From: Pseudomonas mohnii
GTDB taxonomy: Bacteria; Pseudomonadota; Gammaproteobacteria; Pseudomonadales; Pseudomonadaceae
Reading direction: 5' to 3'
Length of the DNA: 64,000 nucleotides
Assembly (NCBI RefSeq): GCF_900105115.1
Contig: NZ_FNRV01000001.1
Span: 1-64,000 of the forward strand
Under the pieces are notes generated by a model, which did no database searches, was not told where the DNA came from, and was given only the letters and a program-made list of their open reading frames with translations. Of this stretch, positions 53,937 to 62,522 are shown one piece after another (positions within the stretch are counted from its first letter, which is position 1; every line of letters begins with the position of its first letter). A program made the position numbers and the translations under genes.

Positions 53937-54866
53937 TTATTCCTCATTCAATTCCTGTGGCGAAACCACCCAGACGCTGCACGGCATCTTGTACAGCAGA
54001 TGTTCCACCGTACTGCCGACCAACCGGTCCATGACACGATGCCCGGCCCGGCCCATCACGATCATGTCGATGTCATAGGCGGTTGCGTAGCTGGCAAGCA
54101 CCTTCGCCGGATTGCCCATGATCATGCGCTGGTGCTCCGGCGGGATGCCGTTGCGCTCCGACAGTTCGCGGAAGGCATCAGCCTGTGCATCGAACAGGGT
54201 TTTGGCTTTGCTGGAAGAGAAAAACGTCGAGGCATTCTCGAAGCCGAATTCGTCTGCGCTGATGGAAGAGAGGTCATGGGCATAGACAACGTCCAGTTCG
54301 GCATGACAGGTAATCGCCAGTTTTGAAGCCTCTTGCAGAATCCGGTCATTGAAGTCCTGGTATTGCCCCTCGCGATGGAAGGGGTCGATGGCGGCGACTA
54401 TCTTGCGCGGCAAGGCGTGGTGCATGTGGCTGACAAAATGCAAGGGCACCGGGCATTCGCGCAGCAGATGAATGTCCAGCGGCGTAAACAACAGGCGCGA
54501 CAGACGCGATTCGTGTGCCAGGGCCTTGATCAGTACAGCCATGGGCTGCTCTTTGAGATGGATCAGGATTTCCTGCAAGGGTTTTTCCACCCAGACCACT
54601 TCCGTGGTCACGTGCACCCCGATTTTGCGCAACGGCCGAGCCTGATCTTCCAGCCATTGGCGATGGCGTTCCACGTACCCGAGCCGCATCTGTTCCAGCG
54701 CTTGCTCATTGACCATGCCGGCGGTCGCCAGCCCTTCGAGATAGTCGAACGCCACGATGTGCAGTGCCGCGTTCGATGCATGGGCCAGTGCGGCGGCCCG
54801 ATCGAAGGCGGGGCTGTTTTCCATCAAGGGCGAGACGACCAACATGAAACGTGATTGATCCGACAT
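53937..54866 (-). CDS. Universal stress protein, tandem UspA domains
   Basis: 309 residues, two UspA domains. The first (FMLVVSPLMENSPAFDRAAALA) is degenerate; the second (KIVAAIDPFHREGQYQDFNDRIL through DIDMIVMGRAGHRVMDRLVGSTVEHLLYKMPCSVWVV) has the G-x2-G-x9-G-S nucleotide loop. Tandem Usp proteins of this kind in P. aeruginosa are induced by ANR and help survival without oxygen. An ANR-like box at 54971-54984 lies about 105-118 bp upstream, with CAGGAT placed at the -10 distance. Confidence 0.9.
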   Translation of the reverse strand: MSDQSRFMLVVSPLMENSPAFDRAAALAHASNAALHIVAFDYLEGLATAGMVNEQALEQMRLGYVERHRQWLEDQARPLRKIGVHVTTEVVWVEKPLQEILIHLKEQPMAVLIKALAHESRLSRLLFTPLDIHLLRECPVPLHFVSHMHHALPRKIVAAIDPFHREGQYQDFNDRILQEASKLAITCHAELDVVYAHDLSSISADEFGFENASTFFSSSKAKTLFDAQADAFRELSERNGIPPEHQRMIMGNPAKVLASYATAYDIDMIVMGRAGHRVMDRLVGSTVEHLLYKMPCSVWVVSPQELNEE

Positions 54867-54970
54867 GACCTGTCTCCTCTAGTCATTTTGCAAGTATTGG
54901 GTCCAACGGCTGCGGTGCAATCGGGGCGTGAAACCTTGCATTCATCCTGCGTCTATCCGGGGAAGCGGGC

Positions 54971-54984
54971 TTGATCTTTGTCAA
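54971..54984 (-). promoter_or_regulatory. ANR/FNR-type box before the universal stress protein gene
   Basis: TTGATCTTTGTCAA matches TTGAT-N4-ATCAA at nine of ten conserved bases. Toward the minus-strand stress gene, a CAGGAT hexamer starts 28.5 bp from the box centre, as expected for a -41.5 class II site; the inferred leader is about 70 nt. On the plus side no -10-like sequence lies at the right distance, although the 80-residue gene at 55174 is also downstream. Confidence 0.65.
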
Positions 54985-55173
54985 ACCCGGGGAGTTACGA
55001 CGATGCCGCCCGACGTCCGGTCATGCGTGGCGCGTTCAGTCATTGAAATTGTTGACCGTGATCAACTTTTGCTCAGTCACCCTGGCGCAATCTGGAGTTC
55101 GTGCTTATCGCTTGCGCACCTGGAACGAAAGCGTCCGGCAGTTGGGTGCGAGGGCATTTTCGGGAGGTTTTCG

Positions 55174-55416
55174 ATGATTATTGAGATCACGCAGAAGCAG
55201 GCAACCGATGTCTGGATGGTGTGCATGGACGACCTGGCGGTGGACTTCAACAGCCTGGAAGGCGCCCAGGCGTTTGTCGACCAACTCAAGGCGCGAATCG
55301 ATGCGCCGCATGTCTGGCCTGCCCGCACCGGCCGGACTTCTTTCACACGTCCATTCCCCGGGGGGCAATCTGGTCATACCCGGGGCGCAAGGATTAGCGC
55401 CGACCTTGTGGACTGA
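55174..55416 (+). CDS. Small hypothetical protein in the low-oxygen island
   Basis: 80 residues from ATG at 55174 with a strong GGGAGG six bases upstream; in-frame extensions further upstream have no such site. The first 50 residues (MIIEITQKQATDVWMVCM, then DLAVDFNSLEGAQAFVDQLKARIDAPHVWP) look like a small alpha/beta protein; the tail is rich in R, G, T and S and may be disordered. No signal peptide or helix in the membrane. I do not recognise the family. Its place between ANR-linked genes suggests a stress-related role, nothing more. Confidence 0.55.
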   Translation: MIIEITQKQATDVWMVCMDDLAVDFNSLEGAQAFVDQLKARIDAPHVWPARTGRTSFTRPFPGGQSGHTRGARISADLVD

Positions 55417-55485
55417 CTGACAGAATCACGCTGAGACCGAAACAGGCGATTGAACGGGGGAGGGACTTGCAATCTTGAGTACTCA

Positions 55486-55528
55486 ATCGCCCCGCGATGA
55501 ACCGTTGGCCGGTACATCGCGGGGCGAT
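55486..55528. terminator. Bidirectional hairpin between the small gene and GNAT gene
   Basis: ATCGCCCCGCGATG (55486-55499) and CATCGCGGGGCGAT (55515-55528) pair perfectly over 14 bp. It starts four bases after the acetyltransferase stop and about 70 bp after the small gene. There is no long T-run, but position between convergent genes fits termination. Confidence 0.6.
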
Positions 55529-55531
55529 GTA

Positions 55532-56095
55532 TTACAGGTGCAGCCGATGAATGACCTGGCGAGTGTCATCGGGATCATTGCGTGTCTCGAAACCCAGGGA
55601 TTTGGCCAGGTCCCGCATCGGTGCGTTGCTTGAGGCGTCCACCGAATACATTTGGTGAAAGTCGTTTTTGCGTGCGGTCTTGATCAAGTGCTCCATCAGC
55701 AATGTGCCCAGGCCCAGATGTGTCCATTCATCGGCGACGGTCACGGCGCATTCACATTCATGCTCGGAGGTAGCGGCATAGCGGGCGACACCAATCTCAA
55801 TCAATTGGCCGTTTTCGTGGACCAGCGCGACGTAGGCGGTGCGCTGCTTATTGTCGGTATCCATCAGCTGGTCGAGCATCTCGGTGCCGGGCTCACTGAT
55901 CTGCGAGAGAAAGCGCATGTGCCGGGACTCGGGCGACAGCCGCTTGATGAAGGCGTATTCACGCTCGCGGTCTTTCTCCGTCAGCGGCCGGATCAATACA
56001 TGGCGGCCGTCCTTGAGCGCTTCGATCCAGTGTTGTCCGGTGACTGTGGAGTAGGCCGCTGCGGCCCGATCGTTGTGGTCTTTGACGGTGAGCAT
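55532..56095 (-). CDS. GNAT family N-acetyltransferase
   Basis: 187 residues from ATG at 56095, preceded by GGAGG eight bases away; the ATG at 56110 lacks a ribosome site. HVLIRPLTEKDREREYAFIKRLSPESRHMRFLSQIS is the usual N terminus of Pat-like acetyltransferases, and VADEWTHLGLGTLLMEHLIKTARKNDF carries the acetyl-CoA loop (x-x-G-x-G/A). Proteins of this shape acetylate lysines of enzymes such as acetyl-CoA synthetase in enterobacteria. An ANR-like box lies about 90 bp upstream, so it may adjust metabolism when oxygen falls. Confidence 0.88.
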   Translation of the reverse strand: MLTVKDHNDRAAAAYSTVTGQHWIEALKDGRHVLIRPLTEKDREREYAFIKRLSPESRHMRFLSQISEPGTEMLDQLMDTDNKQRTAYVALVHENGQLIEIGVARYAATSEHECECAVTVADEWTHLGLGTLLMEHLIKTARKNDFHQMYSVDASSNAPMRDLAKSLGFETRNDPDDTRQVIHRLHL

Positions 56096-56184
56096 GGGGT
56101 AATCCTCCATCCGGTTTGAAAGGCAGGCGCACGGTGACGAACCGTACGGTTCATTCCTTTCTACGCCGTCGGCGGCGCTTGAAT

Positions 56185-56198
56185 CTGATCTGGATCAT
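56185..56198 (-). promoter_or_regulatory. ANR-like box before the GNAT gene
   Basis: CTGATCTGGATCAT has eight of ten conserved bases of TTGAT-N4-ATCAA. TAGAAA on the minus strand lies 28.5 bp from its centre and would be the -10; the inferred leader is about 55 nt. Confidence 0.55.
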
Positions 56199-56231
56199 AG
56201 ACTCTTGCCGACGGCGCAGATTTGCACGTGT

Positions 56232-56245
56232 TTGATGTAAATCAA
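56232..56245 (+). promoter_or_regulatory. Perfect ANR/FNR box before the second universal stress protein gene
   Basis: TTGATGTAAATCAA matches all ten conserved bases. It is centred 81 bp before the ATG at 56320. A good -10 is not seen at the expected place, where the sequence is CGCAGT. Confidence 0.75.
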
Positions 56246-56319
56246 CGTGGGGCAGGGGGTAACGAGCGCAGTCTGGAACCTGACGGCGCTAAAGGGCCGG
56301 AACCGAGCGGAGGTGCGTG

Positions 56320-57231
56320 ATGGGTCAATATCAACGTTTATTGCTGATTGCCGACCAAACCCTGCAACAATCTCCCGCCCTGCTGCGCGCCGTTGCGCTG
56401 GCCAAGGTGAGCGGGGCGGGGCTGGATGTAAGAGCCTTTGTCGAACCGGTGCCGGTCGTGCATTTGTGGGAAGAGAAAACGGACGACGCCGGGTATCAGC
56501 GTTACATGCGCCGCTATCGTCGCTGGGTTGCAGACGAGGTCGAACAACTTGGCGGACAAGGGCTGGATGTCTCGGTGGAAGTGGTTTTCACGACCCATCC
56601 ACTGCTGGACATCTTGAAAACGGTCGAAGAACTCAAGCCCGACCTGTTGATCAAGGATGTCACCCTGGAGCCTGTACTCAAGCGAGTGTTCATCACGCCG
56701 CTCGATTGCCACCTGCTGCGCGAATGCCCGGTTCCCGTGCATCTGGTCAACCAGGCCCGCTACAGCTTGCCGCACCGGGTCGTGGCTGCCGTCGATCCGT
56801 TCGATCCTTCCACGCAAATCAACGGCCTGAACGACACCATCATTCAAACCGCCAATGCCCTGGCCTTGCAATGCGATGCGCCGTTGCACCTGCTGTATGC
56901 CTACGATTTGTCGCCGGCCTTCAATGCCGATTCGCCGCTGGTGGGCGGTGGTTGGGGGGTGGACTTCATCGAGGAACTGCGTCAGTCCCTGCACCAGGCT
57001 TTTGTGACCCTCGCGGATCGTCATGGGGTGCCGCCTGAGCGGCGGCATTTCGTCATGGGTTTGCCCGTGCCGGTGATCAGTGAGTTTGTCGAACAATACG
57101 TGGCGGATGTGGTGGTGATGGGGACCGTGCACCGAGTGGGAATCGATCGCTTGATCGGCAGTAACACTGAACGTGCGCTGTACTCGGTGCCGGGCAGCAT
57201 TCTGGCGGTCAGGACGGGCGTTACGGGGTGA
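56320..57231 (+). CDS. Universal stress protein, tandem UspA domains
   Basis: 303 residues from ATG at 56320 with CGGAGG six bases upstream. Two Usp domains: YQRLLLIADQTLQQSPALLRAVALAKVSGAGLDVRAF and RVVAAVDPFDPSTQINGLNDTIIQTANALAL. The C-terminal loop VVVMGTVHRVGIDRLIGSNTERALYSVPGSILAV has HRVG where the second glycine usually follows sooner, so ATP binding may be altered. A perfect ANR box precedes it. It overlaps the end of the convergent alcohol dehydrogenase gene by 11 bp. Similar to, but clearly diverged from, the stress protein at 53937-54866. Confidence 0.9.
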   Translation: MGQYQRLLLIADQTLQQSPALLRAVALAKVSGAGLDVRAFVEPVPVVHLWEEKTDDAGYQRYMRRYRRWVADEVEQLGGQGLDVSVEVVFTTHPLLDILKTVEELKPDLLIKDVTLEPVLKRVFITPLDCHLLRECPVPVHLVNQARYSLPHRVVAAVDPFDPSTQINGLNDTIIQTANALALQCDAPLHLLYAYDLSPAFNADSPLVGGGWGVDFIEELRQSLHQAFVTLADRHGVPPERRHFVMGLPVPVISEFVEQYVADVVVMGTVHRVGIDRLIGSNTERALYSVPGSILAVRTGVTG

Positions 57232-58204
57232 GCACGATCGCGCCATTGAACTGCCCGGCTCTCAAGCAGGCGAGTGCCTGATTGGCGTCGTCCAGGGCAA
57301 AAAGAGTGACGTCGCAATGCACGGGCGTGTGTTTGAGCTCTTGAAAAAACGCGCTGCCATCCTCGCGGGTCAGGTTTGCCACTGAACGAACGCTGCGTTC
57401 GCCCCAGAGCAGCCGATAAGGAAACGCGGGAATGTCGCTCATGTGAATGCCGGCGCAGATCACACAGCCGCCCTTGACCGTCGCCGTCAGTGCCATCGGC
57501 ACCAAAGCACCGACGGGCGCGAAAATCAGGCTGGCGTCGAGCAAATGCGGTGGCGGTTGATCCGATGCGCCCGCCCATTCGGCCCCCAGGGATCGGGCAT
57601 AAGCCTGACCGTCATGGTCATCCGGTCGGGTAAAGGCATACACTTTTTGCCCGCGGCCCCGCGCCACCTGAATCGCCAGATGCGCCGCCGCGCCGAACCC
57701 GTAGAGGCCCAGGTGGCGCGCGCCCCTGGCCATCTGCAACGCGCGAAAGCCGATCAGCCCGGCACACAGCAGCGGAGCCGCTTGAATGTCCGAGAGCACT
57801 TGGGGGATCGGGAAGCAGAAACGCTCGTCGGCAACGGTGTATTCGGCGTAACCGCCGTCCAGATGGCAACCGGTGAACTGCGCCTTGTCGCAAAGATTCT
57901 CCCGGCCCGACAGACAGAATTCGCACTGGCCGCAGGTCCACCCCAGCCACGGAACCCCGACCCGCTGGCCGATCCAGTCCGCTGCGACGTCGGCGCCCAC
58001 CGCCGTGACTGCACCGACGATCTCGTGGCCTGGGACCCGTGGCAGTTGCGCTTGCGCCAATTCGCCGTCCACCAGGTGCAGGTCGGTGCGACAGACGCCG
58101 CAGGCCAGGACTTTGATTAACAGTTGGTGCGGGCCGGGTGTGGGGACAGGGCGTTCTTCCAGCTGCAGTGGTTCGCCGTAAGTACGTAGCACCATGGCGC
58201 GCAT
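57221..58204 (-). CDS. Zinc-dependent alcohol dehydrogenase
   Basis: 327 residues from ATG at 58204 with CTGGAG eight bases upstream. Catalytic zinc ligands in ACGVCRTDLH and GHEIVG; structural zinc cysteines in CGQCEFCLSGRENLC. NAD(P)-binding is LYGFGAAAHLAIQVARGRG, which has G-F-G-A-A-A in place of the usual G-x-G-x-x-G. Its length is shorter than most ADHs. It is downstream of the FNR-like gene on the same strand by 24 bp, so the regulator and this enzyme are probably co-transcribed. A role in reoxidising NADH by reducing acetaldehyde, for example with acetyl-phosphate made by phosphoketolase, is inference. Confidence 0.9.
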   Translation of the reverse strand: MRAMVLRTYGEPLQLEERPVPTPGPHQLLIKVLACGVCRTDLHLVDGELAQAQLPRVPGHEIVGAVTAVGADVAADWIGQRVGVPWLGWTCGQCEFCLSGRENLCDKAQFTGCHLDGGYAEYTVADERFCFPIPQVLSDIQAAPLLCAGLIGFRALQMARGARHLGLYGFGAAAHLAIQVARGRGQKVYAFTRPDDHDGQAYARSLGAEWAGASDQPPPHLLDASLIFAPVGALVPMALTATVKGGCVICAGIHMSDIPAFPYRLLWGERSVRSVANLTREDGSAFFQELKHTPVHCDVTLFALDDANQALACLRAGQFNGAIVLTP

Positions 58205-58228
58205 GACGATTCTCCAGATGTGCAAGGG

Positions 58229-58972
58229 TTAGCGCACAGAGCGATTGCATCCGGCGACCAGTTGCTTGAGCCCTTCCAGGTTCTGGATCTTGACGTCTCG
58301 GCCTGCGACCTCCACCAATCCTTGGTCCCGCAGGTGCGCGATCCCCCGGCAGATGGTTTCCAGCCGCAGCCCCAGGTAGGAGCCGATTTCTTCGCGACGC
58401 ATTTTCAGCACGAAGTCCTTGGCGGAATAGCCACGGATGCTGAAACGTTGCGACAGGTTCAGCAGAAAAGCGGCCAGCCGCTCATCGGAGTTCATGTTGC
58501 CCATCAGCATCAACATGCTGTGATCACGCACGATTTCACGGCTCAGGAGCCTGTTGAGGTTGTGTTGCAGCGATGGCAGGTTTTGCGCGAGTTTCTCCAG
58601 TTGCGCAAAAGGGATGGGGCAGACTTCGCTGTCTTCCAGGGCAAACGCATTGCAGGCGTGCTGATCGGCGCTGATGGCGTCCAGGCCGAGCATCTCGCCG
58701 GGTATGTGAAAGCCTGTGACCTGTTCACGCCCATCGACAGACAGCACGCTGGTCTTGAAGGAACCGATACGGACCGCGTAAAGCGAACGCAGGGGATCTC
58801 CCGTACGGTACAACGCAGTGCCCTTTTTGACCTTGAAGCGTTGCACGATCAGCGTATCCAGCCGTTCGACCTCCAGGCTGCTCATGCCAATCGGCAGGCA
58901 CAATTCCAGCACGCTGCAGTTGGAACAGGCAGCCTTCATATAATGAACGTGAAGTGGGTGGATTTCAGGCAT
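58229..58972 (-). CDS. FNR/ANR family oxygen-sensing transcriptional regulator (paralogue)
   Basis: 247 residues. The [4Fe-4S] ligands are present as C16-x2-C19-x5-C25 near the N terminus and C118 in EDSEVCPIPF, matching FNR. A cyclic-nucleotide-binding fold follows (GTALYRTGDPLRSLYAVRIGSFKT, GFHIPGEMLGLDAIS). The HTH reads MRREEIGSYLGLRLETICRGIAHLRDQGLVEV; FNR and ANR have E-T-I/V-S-R in the recognition helix, here the serine is a cysteine (C208). It is therefore an oxygen sensor, but its DNA specificity may differ. The genome should also carry the usual anr gene elsewhere. Adjacent phosphoketolase and stress genes with ANR-type boxes are likely targets. Confidence 0.92.
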   Translation of the reverse strand: MPEIHPLHVHYMKAACSNCSVLELCLPIGMSSLEVERLDTLIVQRFKVKKGTALYRTGDPLRSLYAVRIGSFKTSVLSVDGREQVTGFHIPGEMLGLDAISADQHACNAFALEDSEVCPIPFAQLEKLAQNLPSLQHNLNRLLSREIVRDHSMLMLMGNMNSDERLAAFLLNLSQRFSIRGYSAKDFVLKMRREEIGSYLGLRLETICRGIAHLRDQGLVEVAGRDVKIQNLEGLKQLVAGCNRSVR

Positions 58973-59024
58973 GGGGCATGACGCCTTGTTAGGGAACGCC
59001 AGTCAGTTAAGCAGCCCTTCAATC

Positions 59025-59111
59025 TGTTGCAAGGGAGTTTGTCGGAATGCCGAACCGTCCGTGTTTTTGGGGCTGCTTCGCTGCCCGGCAGCAGCAAACT
59101 CCCTTGCCACA
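59025..59111. repeat. REP doublet (REPIN) between the FNR-like gene and phosphoketolase
   Basis: TGTTGCAAGGGAGTTTG at the left is mirrored by CAAACTCCCTTGCCACA at the right, 13 bp perfect plus near-match ends. The inside (GGGGCTGCTTCGCTGCCCGGCAGC read across) is typical of P. fluorescens REP cores. The remaining bases of 58973-59396 contain only the ANR box at 59314. Confidence 0.65.
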
Positions 59112-59313
59112 CTTGACTCTTCGCTCGTTCAATCACTTCACTGATCGGCATTAGCCTTATTGGGAGGTGTACTAAGCATAGGTGTTGGTCATCGGGATGC
59201 GTCCCTCATTCGGTCATTTGGCGGGATAAGTGACGAACGGGGAAAACGCGCATACCGCTGGGTCGATATCGATGGATTCCAACGGCATTGAGCTTGAACG
59301 TCGGCTTTGACAT

Positions 59314-59327
59314 TTGATGTAAATCAA
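59314..59327 (+). promoter_or_regulatory. Perfect ANR/FNR box before phosphoketolase
   Basis: TTGATGTAAATCAA, identical to the box at 56232-56245. CAGAAT begins 28.5 bp after its centre, the distance expected for a -10 with the box at -41.5, giving a leader of about 35 nt before the ATG at 59397. Confidence 0.78.
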
Positions 59328-59396
59328 GTCTTGAACGTTTCAGGCTCCCAGAATCGACCAACAACTTCAGCAGGCCGGACGCTGGCGGAGAACTTC

Positions 59397-61772
59397 ATGA
59401 GCGATTTTCTGAGTGATGAGCAACTGGAAGGGCTGGATGCCTATTGGCGGGCCTCCAATTATCTGGCTGTGGGGCAGATCTACCTCAAGGACAACCCTTT
59501 GCTGAACGTGCCCCTGACACAGGCACACATCAAACCGCGTTTGCTGGGCCATTGGGGCACGACGCCGGGACTCAACCTGATCTACACGCACCTTAACCGG
59601 CTGATCAATCAGTATGACCTCACGGTGCTCTTTGTCGCCGGCCCCGGCCATGGCGGGCCAGCGGTGGTGGCGCAGACCTACCTCGAAGGCACCTACACCG
59701 AGCTTTACCCCTCGGTTGAGCGCAATGCCAACGGCCTGCTGCGCCTTTTTCGACAGTTTTCCTGGCCATACGGAATCTCCAGCCATGTGTCGGCGCAGAT
59801 TCCGGGCTCGATCCATGAAGGCGGCGAACTCGGCTATAGCCTGGCGCATGCCTATGGTGCCGCGTTTGATAACCCGGACCTGATCGTCGCCTGCGTGATC
59901 GGTGACGGCGAGGCCGAAACGGGTACGCTGGCGGCCAGTTGGCATTCCAACAAGTTCCTCAACCCGAGGCGTGACGGCGCGGTGTTGCCCATCCTGCACC
60001 TCAATGGCTACAAGATCGCCAACCCGACGGTGCTCTCCAGAATCAGTGAGGATGAGTTGTCGGCCCTGATGTATGGCTATGGCTACGATCCCTATTTCGT
60101 TGAAGGCGATGATCCGGCACAGGTGCATCAGGCCCTGGCCCGGACGCTGGATACGATGGTGCTGAAAATCCGCGAGATTCAGCGCGACGCGCGCCAGTCC
60201 CGACAGTCCGGCGGGTTGGAGCGGCCGCTTTGGCCCATGTTGGTGTTGCGCACCCCTAAAGGCTGGACCGGCCCGACATTCGTCGATGGTCATCGTGTCG
60301 AAGGGACCTGGCGCGCCCATCAGGTGCCCCTGGCCGACTTTCAGCAGCCCGTTCATCTACAGCAGCTGGAGGAGTGGCTCAACAGCTACCGTCCCGGCGA
60401 GCTGTTTGATGCCAATGGCGCCTTGCTGCCCAAAATCGCCGCGCTGGCACCGACCGGGCATCGGCGCATGAGTGCCAATCCCCACGCCAACGGTGGCGGG
60501 CTGTTGCGCGCCCTGGACCTGCCGTCGTTCAGCGACTATGCAGTGAAGCTCGAGGTTCCCGGCAGCCTGCGCGCCGAGGCCACGCGGGTACTGGGTACGT
60601 TTTTGCGCGACGTGATGAAAAACAATCTGGCCTCGAATAACTTCCGTCTGTTCGGTCCGGACGAAACAGCCTCTAACCGGCTGGATGCGGTCTACGAGGT
60701 CAGCGCCAAGGCATGGATGGAGCCGCTGGAGCCCGACGATGTGAACCTGTCAGTCGATGGCCGGGTGATGGAGATCCTCAGCGAACAGGTGTGCGAGGGT
60801 TGGCTCGAAGGCTATTTGCTGACGGGGCGCCATGGCCTGCTGTCCTGTTACGAGGCGTTCATCCATATCGTCGATTCGATGGTCAATCAGCACGCCAAAT
60901 GGCTGAAAACCGCCGCCGAGGTGCCGTGGCGCAAGCCGGTTGCTTCGCTCAATTTTTTGCTGACGTCCCATGTCTGGCGTCAGGACCATAATGGCTTTTC
61001 CCATCAGGATCCGGGGTTCATCGATCTGGTGGCGAACAAAAAGTCAGACGTGGTGCGGATCTACTTGCCGCCCGATGCCAATTGCCTGTTGTCGGTGGCG
61101 GACCACTGCCTGAAAAGTCGCAACTACATCAACGTCATCGTCGCCGGCAAACAACCGGAGTGGCAGTGGCTGGATATTGATGCCGCCATCCGACATTGCC
61201 TGGCGGGCATCGGTCGTTGGGACTGGGCATGCCGGGATGATCAGGACCCGGACGTGGTGATGGCCTGCGCCGGTGATGTGCCGACCCTGGAAACCCTGGC
61301 GGCGGTCACTTTGTTGCGCGAGTACGTGCCTGATTTGCGCGTCAGGGTCATCAATGTGGTCGACTTGATGGTGCTGCAGCCGTCCTTCCAGCACCCCCAT
61401 GGTTTGCCTGACACGGCGTTCGATGAGCTGTTCACTGTCGATAAACCGGTGATTTTCGCCTTCCACGGCTATCCCGCGCTGATCCACCGCCTGCTGTACA
61501 AACGCACCAATCATGACAATTTTCACGTCCGCGGCTTTAAGGAGGAGGGCGCGACCACGACGCCGTTCGACATGGCCGTGATCAATAACCTGGATCGTTA
61601 TCAACTGGCACTGGACGTCATCGAGCGAGTACCCCGCTTGCATGATCAACTGCAAAACGCGCGGTCGCGGTACTGGTCGACGATGGAAAAACACAAGCTC
61701 TACCTGATCGAACACGGGCAAGACATGCCCGAGGTGCTGAATTGGCAGTGGACGCCTGTGGCCGTTGGCTGA
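59397..61772 (+). CDS. xfp: Phosphoketolase (xylulose 5-phosphate/fructose 6-phosphate)
   Basis: 791 residues from ATG at 59397, with GGCGGAG six bases upstream. An earlier TTG at 59307 is in frame but would place the ANR box and -10 inside the coding region. The start [36 protein letters not shown] matches the family. TPP/phosphate regions [74 protein letters not shown] and [11 protein letters not shown] are present. It splits xylulose 5-phosphate (or fructose 6-phosphate) to acetyl phosphate and a triose or tetrose phosphate. Acetyl phosphate then yields ATP through acetate kinase, which fits control by ANR. Confidence 0.96.
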   Translation: MSDFLSDEQLEGLDAYWRASNYLAVGQIYLKDNPLLNVPLTQAHIKPRLLGHWGTTPGLNLIYTHLNRLINQYDLTVLFVAGPGHGGPAVVAQTYLEGTYTELYPSVERNANGLLRLFRQFSWPYGISSHVSAQIPGSIHEGGELGYSLAHAYGAAFDNPDLIVACVIGDGEAETGTLAASWHSNKFLNPRRDGAVLPILHLNGYKIANPTVLSRISEDELSALMYGYGYDPYFVEGDDPAQVHQALARTLDTMVLKIREIQRDARQSRQSGGLERPLWPMLVLRTPKGWTGPTFVDGHRVEGTWRAHQVPLADFQQPVHLQQLEEWLNSYRPGELFDANGALLPKIAALAPTGHRRMSANPHANGGGLLRALDLPSFSDYAVKLEVPGSLRAEATRVLGTFLRDVMKNNLASNNFRLFGPDETASNRLDAVYEVSAKAWMEPLEPDDVNLSVDGRVMEILSEQVCEGWLEGYLLTGRHGLLSCYEAFIHIVDSMVNQHAKWLKTAAEVPWRKPVASLNFLLTSHVWRQDHNGFSHQDPGFIDLVANKKSDVVRIYLPPDANCLLSVADHCLKSRNYINVIVAGKQPEWQWLDIDAAIRHCLAGIGRWDWACRDDQDPDVVMACAGDVPTLETLAAVTLLREYVPDLRVRVINVVDLMVLQPSFQHPHGLPDTAFDELFTVDKPVIFAFHGYPALIHRLLYKRTNHDNFHVRGFKEEGATTTPFDMAVINNLDRYQLALDVIERVPRLHDQLQNARSRYWSTMEKHKLYLIEHGQDMPEVLNWQWTPVAVG

Positions 61773-61795
61773 GGTCCAGAGGGGGCAGGGCTGTG

Positions 61796-61827
61796 ATAGC
61801 GAGGGGCAACGTCCGACCCTTCGCTAT
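61796..61827. terminator. Terminator between phosphoketolase and K+ channel genes
   Basis: ATAGCGAGGGG (61796-61806) pairs with CCCTTCGCTAT (61817-61827) with one G-T wobble. It overlaps the stop of the convergent K+ channel gene and lies 24 bp past the phosphoketolase stop. Confidence 0.5.
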
Positions 61828-62249
61828 TTGCTCTTCCAGTATTTCTGCATTTCGAGAAAAAGAAACGAGGCCGTCCAGGTGATGAGCACCAGGCCGGTCA
61901 ACGCTTGCAGGCCGGTCAGGTACTTGAGATTGCCCACGGGTGAGATATCGCCGAAACCGATCGTCGTGTAGGTCGTGAAGGAAAAATAAACACAGTCCAG
62001 CAGCGAACCATCGAAGTTGCCCGTCAGACCGCCCCAGTCGCCGGAGCGCACCATCAGGTAATAGACCAGCGCAAAGCACCAGACTTCCAGCGCGTGAGCC
62101 ACCAGTGCACCGAACACCCCGACGACAATCCTGAAGCGGCTCCAGAGCTTGAGTCGCGGAAGCCAGTCATTCAGGCGTAAAAGGCATTCGTAGTGGATCA
62201 CCACGACGACGATGACCACCAGCGTGTTGATCAAGGTGACTGCCAGCAT
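61824..62249 (-). CDS. Two-transmembrane potassium channel family protein
   Basis: 141 residues. About four hydrophobic segments (residues 4-22, 40-66, pore loop, 108-132). The pore loop has the K+ filter FTTYTTIGFGD at residues 91-101. No cytoplasmic nucleotide-binding domain is present, so gating is unknown. The protein is small, with an extra N-terminal helix compared with KcsA. A possible ANR box 195-208 bp upstream suggests low-oxygen induction, perhaps to adjust membrane potential or potassium. It ends against the phosphoketolase terminator. Confidence 0.88.
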   Translation of the reverse strand: MLAVTLINTLVVIVVVVIHYECLLRLNDWLPRLKLWSRFRIVVGVFGALVAHALEVWCFALVYYLMVRSGDWGGLTGNFDGSLLDCVYFSFTTYTTIGFGDISPVGNLKYLTGLQALTGLVLITWTASFLFLEMQKYWKSK

Positions 62250-62443
62250 GGCGATTCTCCGGTGATGACGGATGCGTGGAGGTCCGCACCAAGGGGGGTC
62301 GACAAGGCAGGTTTCTCAGGACGATGTCATCCACTGAGCCGGTGCCTTTTTCCTGCTGGACCTGGACTGTTTCGGCACTGCCCGTACCCCATTACAGGTC
62401 GCCAGAACCCGGTTCTTTTTTACGCCTGAGCAGGGCGAAGACA

Positions 62444-62457
62444 TTGAGCTAAATCAA
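62444..62457 (-). promoter_or_regulatory. ANR-type box, probably for the K+ channel gene
   Basis: TTGAGCTAAATCAA has nine of ten conserved bases. On the minus strand TAAAAA lies 28.5 bp from the centre, the expected -10, giving a leader of about 160 nt before the channel start. Toward the plus strand the AAHS carrier gene starts 270 bp away, less likely. Confidence 0.55.
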
Positions 62458-62522
62458 CGAGGCCTGAGTGAGCCCCTGACAAATCGCTCGTGGGTCATGG
62501 CAACGCGCCGATATCACCCCTC

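Noticed and set aside
59307..59396. N-terminal extension of phosphoketolase from TTG at 59307
   Set aside because: It would put a perfect ANR box and the likely -10 inside the coding sequence. The ATG at 59397 has a good ribosome site and gives the family's normal N terminus.
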